Below are positions 49,567 through 63,188 of a DNA stretch of 64,000 nt, piece by piece. The notes under the pieces were generated by a model. It did no database searches, was not told the DNA's origin, and saw nothing but the letters and a program-made list of their open reading frames with translations. The position numbers and the translations under genes were made by a program. Position 1 is the first letter of the stretch; each line of letters starts with the position of its first letter. The stretch comes from Atrichornis clamosus (lineage: Eukaryota; Chordata; Aves; Passeriformes; Menuridae): assembly GCA_013400975.1 (NCBI GenBank), contig WBMZ01011595.1:20106-84105 (forward strand), in the 5' to 3' direction.

Positions 49567-52500
49567 TTAAAGTCCAAGTGACTTCTGCACAATCTGCTTG
49601 GCAATTTTGTTAAATTGTTCTCTGTCTTCCCGCCACATCTTGGAGGCATCTACATTGGCTCCACTTTCATCATTTGGCTCTGAAACAAGAAAGACAATGG
49701 TAGGTAGGCAATGGAACTTCTTGCTTCTTCAAGAATACCACTTCCCGAAGGCTTTGATATACTTCTCCCCCTTGGGACTACAGAAACACCACTAAAGAAA
49801 ATCCAATGACAGTTCCTGGATTCCCAAAAGGCTCTGATTGAACTAACCACAAGAGAAAGGATATCACAGCAAGGTTGAGTTTAGGCAAGAAACAAGTGGC
49901 AGAGGAGCAGACTTTCTTTTGTTTGTTCTTGCAGAAGTGGAGCCCCACCATGCACATGGCCAACACAATGTGGTACCCCCAGTGCTGTCAAGGGCTTTTA
50001 AAACCGCATGTTTCTCCCTGCAAAACATTTTTTTTTCTTGTTCTGCAGCTTCCCAGACACAAAGCCCCCCCAACCAGGCCACCCAAACAGGCTCTGTCAC
50101 TCGTTGGGATGGCTTGTCCTATTAAAAAACAAAACAAACCAAGGAAACCCATAGAATATGCTTTTATTTCTGCAATGTCTTTCATCTGAGGATTTTGGAG
50201 CGCTTTACAAAACACATGGAGTGCTGGAGTCGCAGGGGCTCCCTGTTTTGTACAGAGGTAAGCTGAAACCCAGCATTTACCAGGTCTGTGGGCAGCACAC
50301 AGCAGGACACTGTCCCAGGATTCCACAAGGCACTCAGACAGAACATACTCTACCCATTTTCCTTGACACACTGGCCCACACCCACCCTGGCCCAGTTCAT
50401 GGCAGGTATCTCAGGCTCCTATCCTTGTTGACATGATGCTAATGGTCCACCTTAAAACCAGCAGGTGTGCAGGCCACCCAGTCTGGTAAACTTGGGCTTA
50501 TGCTACCTGCAGAACCAGGGCTGAGAGTTTTCCAGTAGTCTAAAAGAAGCTGACTACTGGTGTTTTAGCCTAATTCCTCCAAAAGCCACGGGAAAACAGG
50601 ATGCACAGGCAGAGAACGAGACCAGCTGACCCCCACACTTACCAGGCCAGATAAGGCTGCACCACAAACCAAGCTCTTGGAAGCCATGGGAAGCCCATGA
50701 GGTACTGTTTGCCTGCACAGCCTCCCAACAGCAGGTTACTATTCCAAAGCTTAAAACAGTCCCATGTAGGAATCTGTTACTTGCTGTTTGGTCAACTTTG
50801 CAGCTTCAAAACCCACTTATCCTTCACAACCGTTCTAAGGGACATGGCTCTGCCCTCTTCAGGCAGTTCAGTGGCTCTGTCCATTGTGTGGAAAAGGATC
50901 CATCTTTCAGGGAGCTGTACATGACAGAGCTGATCCACAGCCCTTGTTGGATTTAGGGAAAACGATTTAAAAGGCTGCACAAGAAGTTTTTCACCCCAGG
51001 TCTCTTTTCAAGAAGCCTTCCTCTGAACCAGAGATGGCAGAGCGGGGCACATTCCCAGGCTAGGAATAACAAAGAGAAACTGAGGGTGCTGACTTTTGAA
51101 CCAGAGGCCATGAACTGCAGTTTACTGTACTGGTTAGGTCTGGTAACCCTTCAGCTGCCAAAGCCAAATCCAACACAGACTGCAACCCACAGCTCTAAGA
51201 GCTGAAGGGACACCAGCGCAAATACGAAGAAGGTTTTGTCCAGGAGCAGGGAACCAGCCAAGCCTCTGGACCCACCTGAGCCATCACCACTGGCTCGATT
51301 GCTGCCAACCTGGAAGGAAAGCTTTGCACTCCCCACCAGGCAGGAACACTCAGCTGCACTTTTTCCAACTCTTTTCAGAGAACTGGTTTACTATTAAATA
51401 AATACCAGGGCTTTAGGAACTGTGGTTGCTGCTGAGCAGCTTTCCACGTGCTTTGCCCACTGAACAAAGCAAAAAGCAAGAGGCTGTCCCAGCTCCCTGA
51501 GGAACTGCTGACAGGACAGCAGTGCTCACCTGCCAGCATGCTAACCACTGACAAGAGGATCTTCTCCACACTCTGCACGGGACTCCATCGCTCTGCGCTG
51601 CTCTCGTATCCCATGGGATCGTCTCCAGGAGCATGGAGGATAGAGATGCAGACTCTCCCATCTGGGTAAACTGCACAAAAAGTACAGAGGATTGGTTGGT
51701 ACTCAGAGGAAACGCTTGGCATCTCCAGATCTTTAGCACAGATCAATGTTGGGACTTGGCTTTTCAAGGACTAAAACTAAATCCAGGTTTAAATTTTGCC
51801 TTGCAAAGGCAAGAGGAAATCTGAAATCTGAAAGACAAAAATCTAGAAAAAGTCTTCTTTAAGCAAATCTAACAAACTTCTTCCCCAACAGGAACCTGCT
51901 GGGAGCACTTGTGTCACGTAATAATCCGTGACAGCCTCCATGGGAAAAATAAAAGATGCAGCCTGGAGGAATAAGGCAAGGATTTATGAACAGACAGAGC
52001 TCCAAGCAGGTAACCAGTCCTACTTAAATGGAACTGAGTGCACTGAATGCACATTGGAATCCTCCACTGGACTGTGACCATGAAAAGAATGACAAAAAGG
52101 AGGGAAAAGTGTTATGTTATATATGTTAAAACATAAATATGAGAAAAAAATAAAGTGTTATGTTATTATGAATAGTAGAACTGATCTTATTTTGAACATT
52201 ACTGAGGTGCAACCAGAAGAATTCCCACTACTTCACTTTTCATTTTGCTTTAAGTTCAGCTGCATTAAAGCCCCTGGAAACAAGGAAACCTAGGAGTTAA
52301 GGATCCAGGTGCCTTCCCCTCCCACCTGTAGCGTAAGCAACGTGTCTGCAACAGTACAAGTTGTCTTCACCAAGACTGGACTCTACTGACTTGGTAATGA
52401 AATCAAACAAAGGTTGAAGAGGCAACACAAAGAGAAAACACTGCTCTAGCAACATGGTTCAATGCTGCAGCCTCCTGAGGAACGACAACTTCAGTGCAGT

Positions 52501-55500
52501 AATTTCAGTGCTTCTATTCCTCGGGTGACCAAATTGGTGCTTTTACCAGGAACGCAAGACAAAACAACGAGGGAATGACTGCTGGAAGCAGCTGTGCTCA
52601 TTTCCAGTCCCTTCCATTCACCCAGCTGTATCTGCCCAAGCCTGCAGCAGGTAAGCAGTGTGGAGGACTTTTATTTACATCCCTTCCTGCAGCCCCTGGC
52701 TGGGGACTGGAGCTGGTCTAGCCACAGCTGGAAGAGGTGAAAACTGCAGGTGCTGAATCAGCACTTCTTGCAAGTCAGGAACCCACTGGTAGAAGGTATT
52801 TCACTGGTGAGTGAGTCTCCTGTTTCTGTGCAGTGCCTCATTTAAAACAGCTGGAACACAGCAGCACAGCCAAGACATCAAAGGCTGATTCCAGGAAGAC
52901 GTATGGATCTTCTTCCCCACTGTTCAGGTGAGACCTGCCTCTGTCCAGCTGTGATGCCCCCAACATAAGGATGTGGAGGTGTTGGAATGAGTCCAAAGGA
53001 GGCCACAGAGATGCTCTGTGGGCTGCTCCGGAAACAGGCTGTGAGAGCTGGGAGTGTTCAGTCTGGAGAAGAGAAGGCTCCAGGGAGACTTTAGAGCCCC
53101 TTCCAGTGCCTAAAGGGGCTCCAAGAGAGCTGGAGAGGGACTTTGGACAAGGGCCTGGAGAGACAGGGCAAGGAGGAATGGCTCCACACTGCCAGAGGGC
53201 AGGGTTAGATGGGATATTGGGACGAAATTCTTCCCTGTGAGGGTGGGGAGGCCCTGGCAGAGGTTGCCCAGAGAAGCTGTGGCTGCCCCGTCCCTGGAAG
53301 TGTCCAAAGCCAGGTTGGATGGGGCTTGGAGCAACCTGGGGTAGTGGAAGGTGTCCCTGCAGGCTTTCTCAGTAGAATCAGCCCACCACAACCCCAGCTG
53401 AGAAGAAAGAATCAAGTGCCTACTTCAGGTGATCTCAACTTCAGACTAAGAACACCCCAAGTCACAGGACTTTAAACAGCTGAGTTGACCATCCAGTACG
53501 TTCCAATTACTCCATGGAAGAAATACCCATGCGTAAAGCCACTCTTCAGCACAAGAGTCAGGCAGTTTGTGCTTCTCCACACCCCACTCCTCCTGGCAGT
53601 GCTGCACACAACACAGCTGTGAGCAGTGAACCTCAAGCCAAGGCCACAGCTGGAGCAGAAGGGACACAGATTTGCCCACAGAGACCAGGCCTGGCAAGAA
53701 GTTTGAGTGAATTAGTCCAGCTGGAGCAAGGTGCCGACGTGGCTGCACTGCTGCCAGGTGCCTAATGCTGCCCTGATGCGGGCATCAGAGCTCCAGAGGT
53801 GAGGCCACACTGCCTTGGGCACATCCACACAGCTCTGCACTGTGACACGCAGGTGTGTCTTCCCCAGGAGAACAGAAAGATGTGGATTAAACTGGCAAGA
53901 ACCTGCATGAGTGGTGCTTCCAGAACGGAGTAACAGAGAAACTTCGAGAAATTGCAAAATTCCTTGTACATAGGATGAAATAAATCGACTCCCAGCTGAG
54001 ACTATGACTTGTATTTTGCAAGGGCAGGAATGTCAGCTGGAGAGGAAGCACTAGGCAGGAGGGCAGCATTTGCCTCTTCTTCCTCTTGAGAGTCAGAGAC
54101 CTGACAGCCTGAACACAGATGCAGCCCATCAAACCTGGGTAGTAATAAACAACCTTTGCACAATCCATGCTGATTCAGCAGATGCCATAAGCAGTGATTT
54201 TACACAGAATTCCAAGGCTGATTCCAGAAAGAAGTGCTCCAGGCTGCAAATGGGGGCCTTAAGGTTTTTCATGTCCAAGGCTCAAACCTGTTTGCTGTAC
54301 TTCTTGCTACTGCAATTACTCCCACTAAAAAGTCTTCAGATAATATTGTCACCATCACAGAATCACTACGGTTGGAAAAGATCTCTATGATCACGGAGTA
54401 CAACCATAATCAGTACTGCAGAGCAAAGGCCAGCCAAGTCTTTAATATTAAACACCTGCAAATGTGTTGTCTGCTTGGACAGAGCACTTCGTATTTCAGA
54501 GAGATCCCCTCAGAAGTGTTAAAACCTGTGATTTCATGGGGCAAAAGCCATGCTGCCTAATAAAGCTGCACCCAAGAACAACTTCTCACTCATTAAAATA
54601 ACACCAAACTACCTAAATACAAGCCACAGAACAGGACTGAGTTCAAGGAGTGTCTGGACAATGCTCTCAGGCACATGGTGGGATTCTTGGAGTGTCCTGC
54701 GTAGGGCCAGGAGTTGAACTCGATGACCCTGATGGGTCTCTCCCAACTCAGCACATTCTATGATTCTGTGACTGGAAAGAGCCTGTATTAATTCACTAAG
54801 TCTCACATCCTGTACAGAAGATTTAGCTTTAGATTTAGCTTTATTCAATAGTTACAAGTACTCCTAGAATTATCTTAAAGGTAGGGAAGTTGCTGGAATC
54901 CTTTTTGGACTGTTTATGAGCAAAAGCTTTATGAGGAATAGTGTGATAGAGAAAATGACCCCAAGACTCCAAGAGCAAAACTGCTGGACAGCTGAACACT
55001 TGTCCTGCATGTTCCAGGTTGGAAAGGGAAAGAACCGCCCTCAGGAAGGATGCCAGCTCTCCTGCTGCAAAAGTTTCTAAGTTGCATAAGCAACCCACTC
55101 CCCCGTGCATCCTGCTGCACCCGACTCACTGTTGGGATGGAACATCTCACACGTGAACCTCATCTTCGGAGGACTCAAGGGGTAATCCAGTGGAAAGCTC
55201 AGGATAGCAGGGAAAACCCCATACTCGAAACAGGTGTCTTCAGGACCCCTAGAAACAGATAAAATGTTATTCACCTAAGTTTTAAACAGCTCTGTCACCC
55301 AAATTCTTGCCTAGCAAGACGTGTGAGGCTTGGGTCATATCATATTCTCCAGGAAACAAAGAGTTAATGTGCTCTTACCCCACATCTCATAAACTTAAAT
55401 CCAAATAGGAGGCTTGGGAGGCAAGGGGGAAATCAAAGCTTGCACGCTAAATTACTAGGAAGGTCACAACACTGTTTAATTAGCAGGGTGTGCCTGGATA

Positions 55501-58500
55501 TAATTGAAGTATCTGCCTCCAAGGCATGTTCCAGGATTTGAGTGCCTGCACGTCAAGAGAAAGCAGAGGCAGGTGTGGGACTCCCGTGCCTTTGAAGATA
55601 CTGTTATGCTGCACAAGACAGAGATGTCAAATGCTGAAGCTCAAAACTAATTTATAAACCTCACAGAGATCCCAACTGCCAGTATCGAGCACAACCACAC
55701 AAACACTTATCTGTCTGATGCAGAAAACACAGCAAAGGTTCCTAACAATAAAAACACGGCTCAGAGACCATAATTGCCAGATGAGATGCAGAACAACAAT
55801 GTGTCTTTGCAGACTTCAGGTATTGAGTTTGCCCTCCCTCCAGTGCAGGTGGAGAACAAATGGCCCTGTCAGGGTTCTTGTAAAAACATTTCCTTATTGT
55901 GTTCAGCATAGAGTTCAAAGTGCAATGGAGTTGAGAACATAAAGACAACTATTTTACCCTGCCTACATAGAACAGTTTCAGAAAGTGAGCAAAAACCAAG
56001 TTTATTAGCCATGATTTATTCAAACTTGATGAACCATCTGGAAGTTGTAACACAAACATGATTTCCCTTGATTGGAAAGATGACGGAACAAGCTTCAGCA
56101 CTGAAAATCGTAGCCAAGAAAACCTCATGTATTTGGTAAAAAGCCCTTCAAACAAAGGTTCCACTGTCTGGGAAATAAGGTTTAGAAATAAATTCATGCC
56201 TCCTCCTTCCAATCCGCATTCTCCATGCCAGGAAGAACATTAAAGTCGGAGAGCAGCAAATCCTAAAGCCCTAGGAGACTTACTCTCTCAAACTTTGGAA
56301 TTCAAAAGACTTGGCTGGTAGATAAAACACAAGAACTATGTGACTTAAACCTGAATATTGACACTGGCAGGTAAGAGAAATGCATCAACATTCTGCAAGA
56401 ATGAAAGCTAGACCATCTCAACCACTTTGTTCCCTTTCTGGCCTTTTCCCTAAATTTAGTCAGGATCCAATTCACATCTGAGAGTAAACTGAATGCATTT
56501 TTTCATGACCATTTTAATTCCAGCTGCATTTTAAAGGCTTATTGTTGAACTTCTGAGAGTACGTACACACAAGCATTGAAAAGCTGGCGGGTGTCTATGT
56601 TCTGTTTTGAGAGCAAACCCACAGCCTTAAGGGCTCTTCTGTCAAATGCACTCAACCCAACATACTCCATTTTAGGCCCTGTATTATGCGAGCAAAGTGC
56701 TTTTGTTTTAGCCCCTCAGAGCTGCCAGGATCAACTTCAAAGAAATTATTAAAGTTAATCCAAGACAGCATTTGCAACTAGAAAACACTCAGCATTTCCA
56801 TTTGACAGCATCACTTTCAGCTCAAAAAGGACACTGGCAGGGCCAGGGAGGGAAGAGAATGGCAGCTTCTGCAATCAGTCCCCTGCTCTGCAGTGATTCC
56901 AAAGTTGTCAGAAGACAATGCCTGAAAATGAGAAGCTCTGACCTCCAGGAGCTGGCTGTTACTCAGGCAAGGGGCAGAAAAGGGTGCTGGGTATCTGCCA
57001 AATAGAAGAGAGAAGTGGGAGTTGTTTAGTTTGAAGAAAAGGAGGCTCAGGGGGGACCATCTCCTACTACTCCCTGAGAGGAGGGTGGAGCCAGAGGGGG
57101 CTCTGCTCCCAGGGAACAAGAGACAAGTCAAGAGGAAACAGCCTCAAACTGCACCAGGGGAGATTTACGTTGGATATTGGGAAAAATTCCTTCCCTCAAA
57201 GGGTCATTCAGCCTTGGCACAGGCTGTCCTCGGCAGTGGTGGAGTCCCCATCCCCGACAGCATTCAAAAACATGTGGATGTGGCACTTGGGGACATGGCT
57301 AAGGGGTGGATTTGGCAGTGCTGGGAGAATGGTTGGATTCGATGGTCTCAGAGGTCTTTTCCAACCTTACTGACTCTGTGATTCTAATTCTATAATCACA
57401 GCTTCACATACATTTGCAAATGGCTTATTTGTAAGAAGATGCTGGAAAAAGACCAAACCCCACAATCATCAGATGCCCGAAAGGGGAATGGAAACAAAAG
57501 TCATAAGCTTAATTATAGATCTAATTACCTTTCTAGACAGCTTTGTGATAAGTTGACTTCAATTTATACTGTTTAGTTTTCAAGCAATCTTTAGGCTAAT
57601 GAAGTTCTTAACCATGGCGTGCTTTTGTGTCTTTTGGGGATAAACTTTAACAGCAACACACACTCATACATGCCAACCAAAGAGGGCAAAACTTGGCCTA
57701 GAAATGTTAAATCCACGAGCACCACACCGCCTCAAGGACCTCACGCAGCGCTAAGGAGTTCAGCAGCATAAGGAAAACTCTCCTGAAATGCTGTTGCAAA
57801 GATCTGGCTTTCAAAAATACACCCCACCTCTACTGCTCAGAAAGGTTTCCAAGCGGTGTTTTCAGTTCTGGGTCTACTACACTCATTTTGGGAGCGTAAG
57901 AGCTGTTCTGGCCTTTAGACATGTCAATACAGCCATGTTATGACATTTATGTTTCACACTCCTCCAGCATTGCTGAGGCAGGCAAGAACACTGGAAATAC
58001 AAATTATTATTTCCATTATTTTAAAAGGCATTATTTTATCTCTGAGCTAAGCTCTTACATCAATCTGTGTAACATTACCCAGCCACCTCTGAACTGATAA
58101 ATGAAAGATGTCTTTTCCCCTTAGGTCTCTCTATTTTTTAAACTTTATGTGCTCTAGCTTTATATAAATTGGGTGAAGGAAAAGAAATATTCTGTTCTTT
58201 TCACAATTATGTTACTTACCTCTTGCACTTCATCTGTCTAAAAATTTGAAGGCAGCTTTACTCTCATTTTCTCATCTGCACACCTCTCATTCCCAGCATC
58301 TCACACAGCACATTTGAGATTACAAAACACTGGAGGAGATCACCACAGACAAATACAAACAAGTCATGTAACTTGCTTTCCAAAGGTATTGCAAACACTG
58401 CTACTAACAGGGTTTGTAAAGAGATGAAAGTAACCAAATGTGTTTAGGATAAACATGGTTCTATTGTACCACAGCTTCAGAATTGAGCAGATCTTAAAAT

Positions 58501-60621
58501 ATAACTTTATTATGACACACACACAATACAGAAACCAAAATTAAAGCACCTCCGCCTCTCATTTTACGCTGACAAAGACCTGAAGCTCAACACTCAGCAC
58601 TTTAAAGGGCTTTCAAGTCTGCAAGCAGCTCCTCTGTTCTTTAAGGATGTGACAGGAAACATGAGAAAAAGTATTTTCTAGGCAATCCAGAAGTACTTAT
58701 GAGTGTCCCTCATGAAAGCTCTACTCAGCCACACAACCTCTGCTATGAGAAAGTACCAATAGGCAGGAATTTCCTTCCATATTCCAAGAAGTGCATTAAA
58801 CCCTTCCACACTTCCAGCAATCACAGCTGTCTGACCTGAAATCTGGCCCATTACAAAGCACATGTGCTGACTGGGCCTCTCACAGAAAGAGAAAGCATAA
58901 TACCCTGCAGCCAAAATCCTTGGTGTTGGGCAGCAAAACAACCTATTCCCATGCTAAGTGTTTATTTTCAGGGGACTGAGCTACCAGGAAGCACAACTTG
59001 TTATACCAGGAGAAATCGCTGCTCACAAGCAGAGGCATTTCCCAACTCTTGCCATCAATGAGCAAATAAGCAGTGGTAATCCAAACCTCCACTTAGCAGG
59101 GCCCAAAATAACTCGGAGGCTCTCTCCTGCTGTGCAGCGGGATCACCCACACAGGCGGCTTGTGCGGAACAGGGGACTCGCTACAGCTCGCGATGCTTTT
59201 GTACTGGCAGAATCTGAGCCCGAGAGACAGAAATCTTGGTTTTCATCCCTAGAAAACACATCCTAAGCAAACCGAGCTAGGAGAACTCTGCCACCCACGC
59301 CAGCTGAGAATCTCACCAGTCAGCACTGGTGGTTGCAGGGAAAACCTGCCCAGATCACGGCGGCCGCGGCCACCGCCTGCTGCCCTCGGAGTCCTCTGGG
59401 ACAACCCAGCCCCGGCTGAAGGAAAGCAAATCACCAGTTCTTACCAAGGGAATCCTGAAATACAGAGCCAGGATCTACCCTAACAACCTTCAAGAGGAAC
59501 TCGGTAGTTTGGAGCTTCTTCATCTTTTAATTGTGCAGTATTTGCATAAATTGTCAGATGTGGGTGACGAAGGTCTCTTTTCCTCTCCTCGACCATTTTA
59601 GAACTTTATTTTGTAAAAATCACCAGTTATTCCACGTACTCGAAGTTCCCAAAGAAGGTACAGCATGAGTTAGAGTACAAGCAAGAGAGAAGACAACTTG
59701 TAAGACACTGGGCAAGAAGATTTAGTTTTTAATGGCAAATTTTGCTACCAACAACCACACCTATCAGTTGGGGAGCAGAAGAGGGAGAACACAGCTTTGT
59801 AAAGGAGTCTTCATCACTCCCAAAACACAGCAGGTCGTGATCAGAGCTATTAATCGACAGAAGAGCTTTGTACATGAAACCACTGCATCCAACTCCTGAC
59901 AACATCAAGCAACTCATGAAGTGTAAAGAACTTCACAAGAATTTTTATTTAAATTTGAATACTTTTTCAGATCAAAACCTTTCAATTTTTCCAGAAAAAA
60001 ACTGAATAGTAAGTAAACTAATTTTAGACATTGTTTTTTTTCTGCTGTCACTAATAATCTGTGTATTTTGCTCCACTTAAAACCTGTCCTGCATTTGCAG
60101 TTAGGCAATGTTCCAACAAGTCTGTGTGATCTACAAGCAACTTTTTGTTTCCTACAGCGTTTGTAAATGTAACATATACCCAAGGGAGCCAAATGAGGAT
60201 TCCTGACAAATTTGCAAGCTAATTATTAAGACACTTGTACAAGTTATCGTAAGTTTTATGTGTCACTAGTACTGCCTGTCATCATGTTTAAAGTCCAAAT
60301 ATAACTCCCTGTTTGGATCCCAGGGTAGCTCCCAGCCTAAGGCAGGCCGATGTTGATGTCATACAGAACTGATAGTACTTTTTTACATTCTTGCTCTCCT
60401 AGAAGCTAATCACAGCAACTGCTGATTTCAGCCACCAAAGAGTATTAACTCACATGATCAGGGCTTCCCATTCGAAGAAGTTCTCCTCATTCATGGGACC
60501 TGTGAAATAAAACAGAGCAATGCTCAGTGCTACCTGAACACAAGGTTACAGTTCCAGAGAGCACAAACCCTGCTCGGCTCCTCACCTGCCACGATCCCTT
60601 CTGGTGGGTTCAGGGTCAGCT
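49567..60621 (-). CDS. UBE2G2: UBE2G2, ubiquitin-conjugating E2 enzyme (exons 2-6, 5' end outside window)
   Basis: UBE2G2 accepts ubiquitin from E1 and works with ER-associated E3s such as gp78 and HRD1 to build K48 chains on ER-degradation substrates. Coding exons on the minus strand: 60621-60586, 60499-60454, 55248-55130, 51670-51530, 49679-49567. Phases agree and total 455 nt; a 43-nt first coding exon would make 165 residues, the length of the human enzyme. Visible landmarks are LTLNPPEG, the HPN motif split across the junction at 55130/51670, the catalytic-cysteine segment [20 protein letters not shown] with the long acidic loop typical of this subfamily, and the C-terminal [13 protein letters not shown]. 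The sequence is nearly identical to human. No exon 1 match was seen between 60622 and 64000, and no CpG island is present there, so exon 1 and the promoter should lie past the right edge. Confidence 0.96.
52106..52166. repeat. Short direct repeat, two AAAGTGTTATGTTAT copies
   Basis: The same 15-base word occurs at about 52106-52120 and 52152-52166, with AT-rich DNA between, in a UBE2G2 intron. Probably a small local duplication. Confidence 0.75.
52970..53362 (+). mobile_element. CR1 LINE fragment, about 390 bases
   Basis: One of the longer CR1 copies: it includes the ATGCTCTGTGGGCTGCTCCG region, GTTCAGTCTGGAGAAGAGAA, GATATTGGGACGAAATTCTT and GGAGCAACCTGGGGTAGTGG, and is cut at GTGTCCCTGC, missing its terminal part. 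It lies in the UBE2G2 intron in antisense orientation. Confidence 0.92.
54355..54460 (-). mobile_element. CR1 LINE 3' fragment
   Basis: TCACAGAATCACTACGGTTG then GAAAAGATCTCTATGATCAC, in reverse orientation. The right boundary is uncertain. Confidence 0.8.
54637..54775 (+). mobile_element. CR1 LINE 3' fragment
   Basis: GTTCAAGGAGTGTCTGGACA, GGCCAGGAGTTGAACTCGAT and CACATTCTATGATTCTGTGA: a different CR1 subtype from most copies in the window. Confidence 0.88.
57005..57400 (+). mobile_element. CR1 LINE fragment, about 400 bases with 3' end
   Basis: GTTTAGTTTGAAGAAAAGGA, GATATTGGGAAAAATTCCTT, GATGGTCTCAGAGGTCTTTT and a CTGTGATTCTAATTCTATAA terminus. It lies in the UBE2G2 intron between exons 3 and 4 in antisense orientation. 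Confidence 0.93.
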
Positions 60622-60795
60622 CTGCAAAAACAGAAACACAAGGAAGGTTAAGGTGACCTGGGAGCCTAAGCACTGCAGGGGATGTTTAGGTGGCCATGGC
60701 TTAGCACAGGGCCCCCCCCACCATTGCCTAATGGAAGACAGTTTTCTAGACAAAATTATTTGACTCTTTGTGATTTTTCAGGCTCCCAGAAACAG

Positions 60796-60990
60796 TCTTA
60801 GAATCACAGATTTGTTCAGGTTGGAAAAGACCTCTAGGATCATCGAGTCCCCCATCTTCCCAGAGGCAGTAACTTAAACCTGAGAAGACAAAAACTTTCC
60901 ACAAAGCCTGGGAAACACTATCCTCTTGGACCTCTGTGGTATCTGCAGGTACAAACTCAACAGCCTAAAGGCTGTATTCCTATAACTCTT
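60796..60990 (-). mobile_element. CR1 LINE 3' fragment
   Basis: AGAATCACAGATTTGTTCAG, GTTGGAAAAGACCTCTAGGA and TCATCGAGTCCCCCATCTTC in reverse orientation, about 175 bases upstream of UBE2G2 exon 2. The right end is approximate. Confidence 0.85.
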
Positions 60991-62654
60991 CTGCACCTAT
61001 TTAGGCTTGATGCACCTCAGTGCAAAACCCAGAACAACAAAACCCAGGAGACACTGACACCAGAGATTTGACAAGCAGCACTGTTACTGAAATTCAATCC
61101 AATTTCCCCTGCGTGGCCTGCAAAATGTGAGGAAAAAAAAAGAGGCAGCAATAAAACAGCCATGGCTGCACATGGCAACTTTGGATCAATCAACACTCAC
61201 TTTCTGTAGGAAAGAGATACAATTCCAAATCTGTGAAATAACCTTCGGCATCAGCCCCTTATTTCAAGCTGGTGAAGCCCAGTACAACATGTGCTGATAA
61301 AACCACAGTTTTTCTCCTCTCTACTGGAATGACCATCAACTTGCAGTTTCTGATGTCCTGCAGGGAAGCAGCAGCAGCTGAGGCACAGTTGAGCCACACA
61401 CAGGCAACCAGTGGGCTAGCAGTCCCAGGCGCTCAACACTAGCCCCACAGCTCTGAGTGAGCCGCGGGGCAGCCACTGGAACTGGTGGCAGGAGGAGACA
61501 CTCCCAGCTGCTTATCCAGCACAGTGTTTCCTAATCAATGGCCTGTGGAACGCCAGTGGCCTCTAATACAGAGATCACAGCCACAAGAACCACCACACGC
61601 ATTCCCCTGCAGGAAAACAAGCAAGAACATGGACCCAGGGAATATGGGATGTCACAAACTGATATATGGCACACTTGACCTTAATTTCTGTTTAGGCTGT
61701 AAGTGAAAACTGTGGGCAGTGCTGCACAGAACAGATTTCTGTCTTAAAACAGCTCTTTTACTGCAGGATTCAAAGATGATGCCGAGATGCACTGCCAGGA
61801 GAGACCATGAAACTCCCCTGTTAGCTCAGGTTGCCCTTAACCTTGGCACAGCCCTCTGTGAAGTTCCAGAGCCCAGCAGCAGATTGAAATTCAGCCTTAC
61901 AGTCTCCACAACATCCTGGTGTTCCAGAGCAGGTTTTTCCAGCTTCACAGTGGGTCTCCAATAGCTTTTCTTGTTGATATTTCCAGACAGAAAGAGGGAG
62001 ATGTCAAACCCAGGAGCTCCTGGAATCATTTTGCTCCATCTTGTGGCTCTCTCTAAGAAGAAAATCCCTCTGGTGTTTCCATTATTTCCCTGGAAAAGCT
62101 GGCAGTGGCCCCTGTGTAACCCCTGCAGCCACACAGAGATGTGTCATACAGCATTCCACTCCAAGGAAAATGGGCAATGTGAAGCAACAGCCAAAGCCCA
62201 CAGAACAAAGGGTCTTCATTAAGGACAGAGGTTTAATTCTCTACTTCCTTGCTCAGCTCTCCCCTCAGAGGAAGAGGTTTCCATCCTTAAGGACCAGGTA
62301 AAGTGGGAACTGGGCAGTCAGAGGCACAGGAGCTTTGGTTTTGAGTGGCTGCTGCTGCACCTGGTCACTGAAGAAGAAAAGCCTGTTTTCCAAAGGGATG
62401 GTAACATCCTATCCTGTTATTTCTCTGGAGTTGTTAAAAAAGGAAACTGCAAGCAGAGTTTTCAGAGGCACAGCATTAACTGCTGGGAGCTGACACAGCA
62501 TCAGCTGCTATGGGCTCACCAGAGCCTCCAAAGAAGGGTCACCTTAATGGAATGTCAGAGGGGGTTGGGTTCCAATTATTTATAAGTGAGCAGCAAAAAG
62601 CAGTGAAAGGTTAAAACCAATGCTCTGACCACACACAGAGCGACTGACAGACCA

Positions 62655-62960
62655 GCTCGGCCAAACAGTTTCCCTCAGTGAAGAAATTTCCCCTAACAGC
62701 CAATCTTAACCTCTCCTGGTGTAACCTGTTATTTGTTCCTTGGAAACAGAGCCCAACCCCAATGTGGCTCCACTCTCCTGTCAGGGAGTTGCAGAGAGCA
62801 AGAAGGTCCCCCCTGAGCCTCCTTTTCTCCAGGCTGAGCCCCCCCAGCTCCCTCCTCAGCTACTCCTGGTGCTCCAGCCCCTTCCCCAGCTCCATTACCC
62901 TTCTTTGGATAGCAAAGAGCTGAGCCCTCTGCCCATGCTGAACAGAGACAGTATCCAACA
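62655..62960 (-). mobile_element. CR1 LINE fragment
   Basis: CCTAACAGCCAATCTTAACC, CTCCTTTTCTCCAGGCTGAG, CCAGCTCCCTCCTCAGCTAC and ACCCTTCTTTGGATAGC: an interior 3' region of CR1 in reverse orientation. Confidence 0.9.
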
Positions 62961-63057
62961 CTAGGCAATGACAGGGAAAACATGAATCCTGAAGCTACAC
63001 CTCCTAAAGAGGCAGCTTGCCCAAACTTGATGCAGCAGCAACCTCTTTGGGGCAGGC

Positions 63058-63188
63058 AAAGAACCACAGAAGGGTTTGGGTAAGAAGGAGCTTACAACTC
63101 ATCCAGTTCCACCCCCTGCCACGGGCAGGGGTGCCACCCACCAGACCAAGGTCCTCAATCCAACCTGGCCTTGAACACTTAAAGCCAG
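63058..63188 (-). mobile_element. CR1 LINE 3' fragment
   Basis: AAGAACCACAGAAGGGTTTG, CCCTGCCACGGGCAGGGGTG and CAACCTGGCCTTGAACACTT in reverse orientation. It is separated from the previous fragment by about 100 bases and belongs to a different part of the element, so they are probably separate insertions. Confidence 0.88.

Noticed and set aside
58678..58941. Minus-strand frame of 87 codons, hydrophobic and aromatic-rich
   Set aside because: It has an appealing composition but no recognised family, lies inside a UBE2G2 intron without convincing splice sites at its ends, and has a common length for chance frames in this window.
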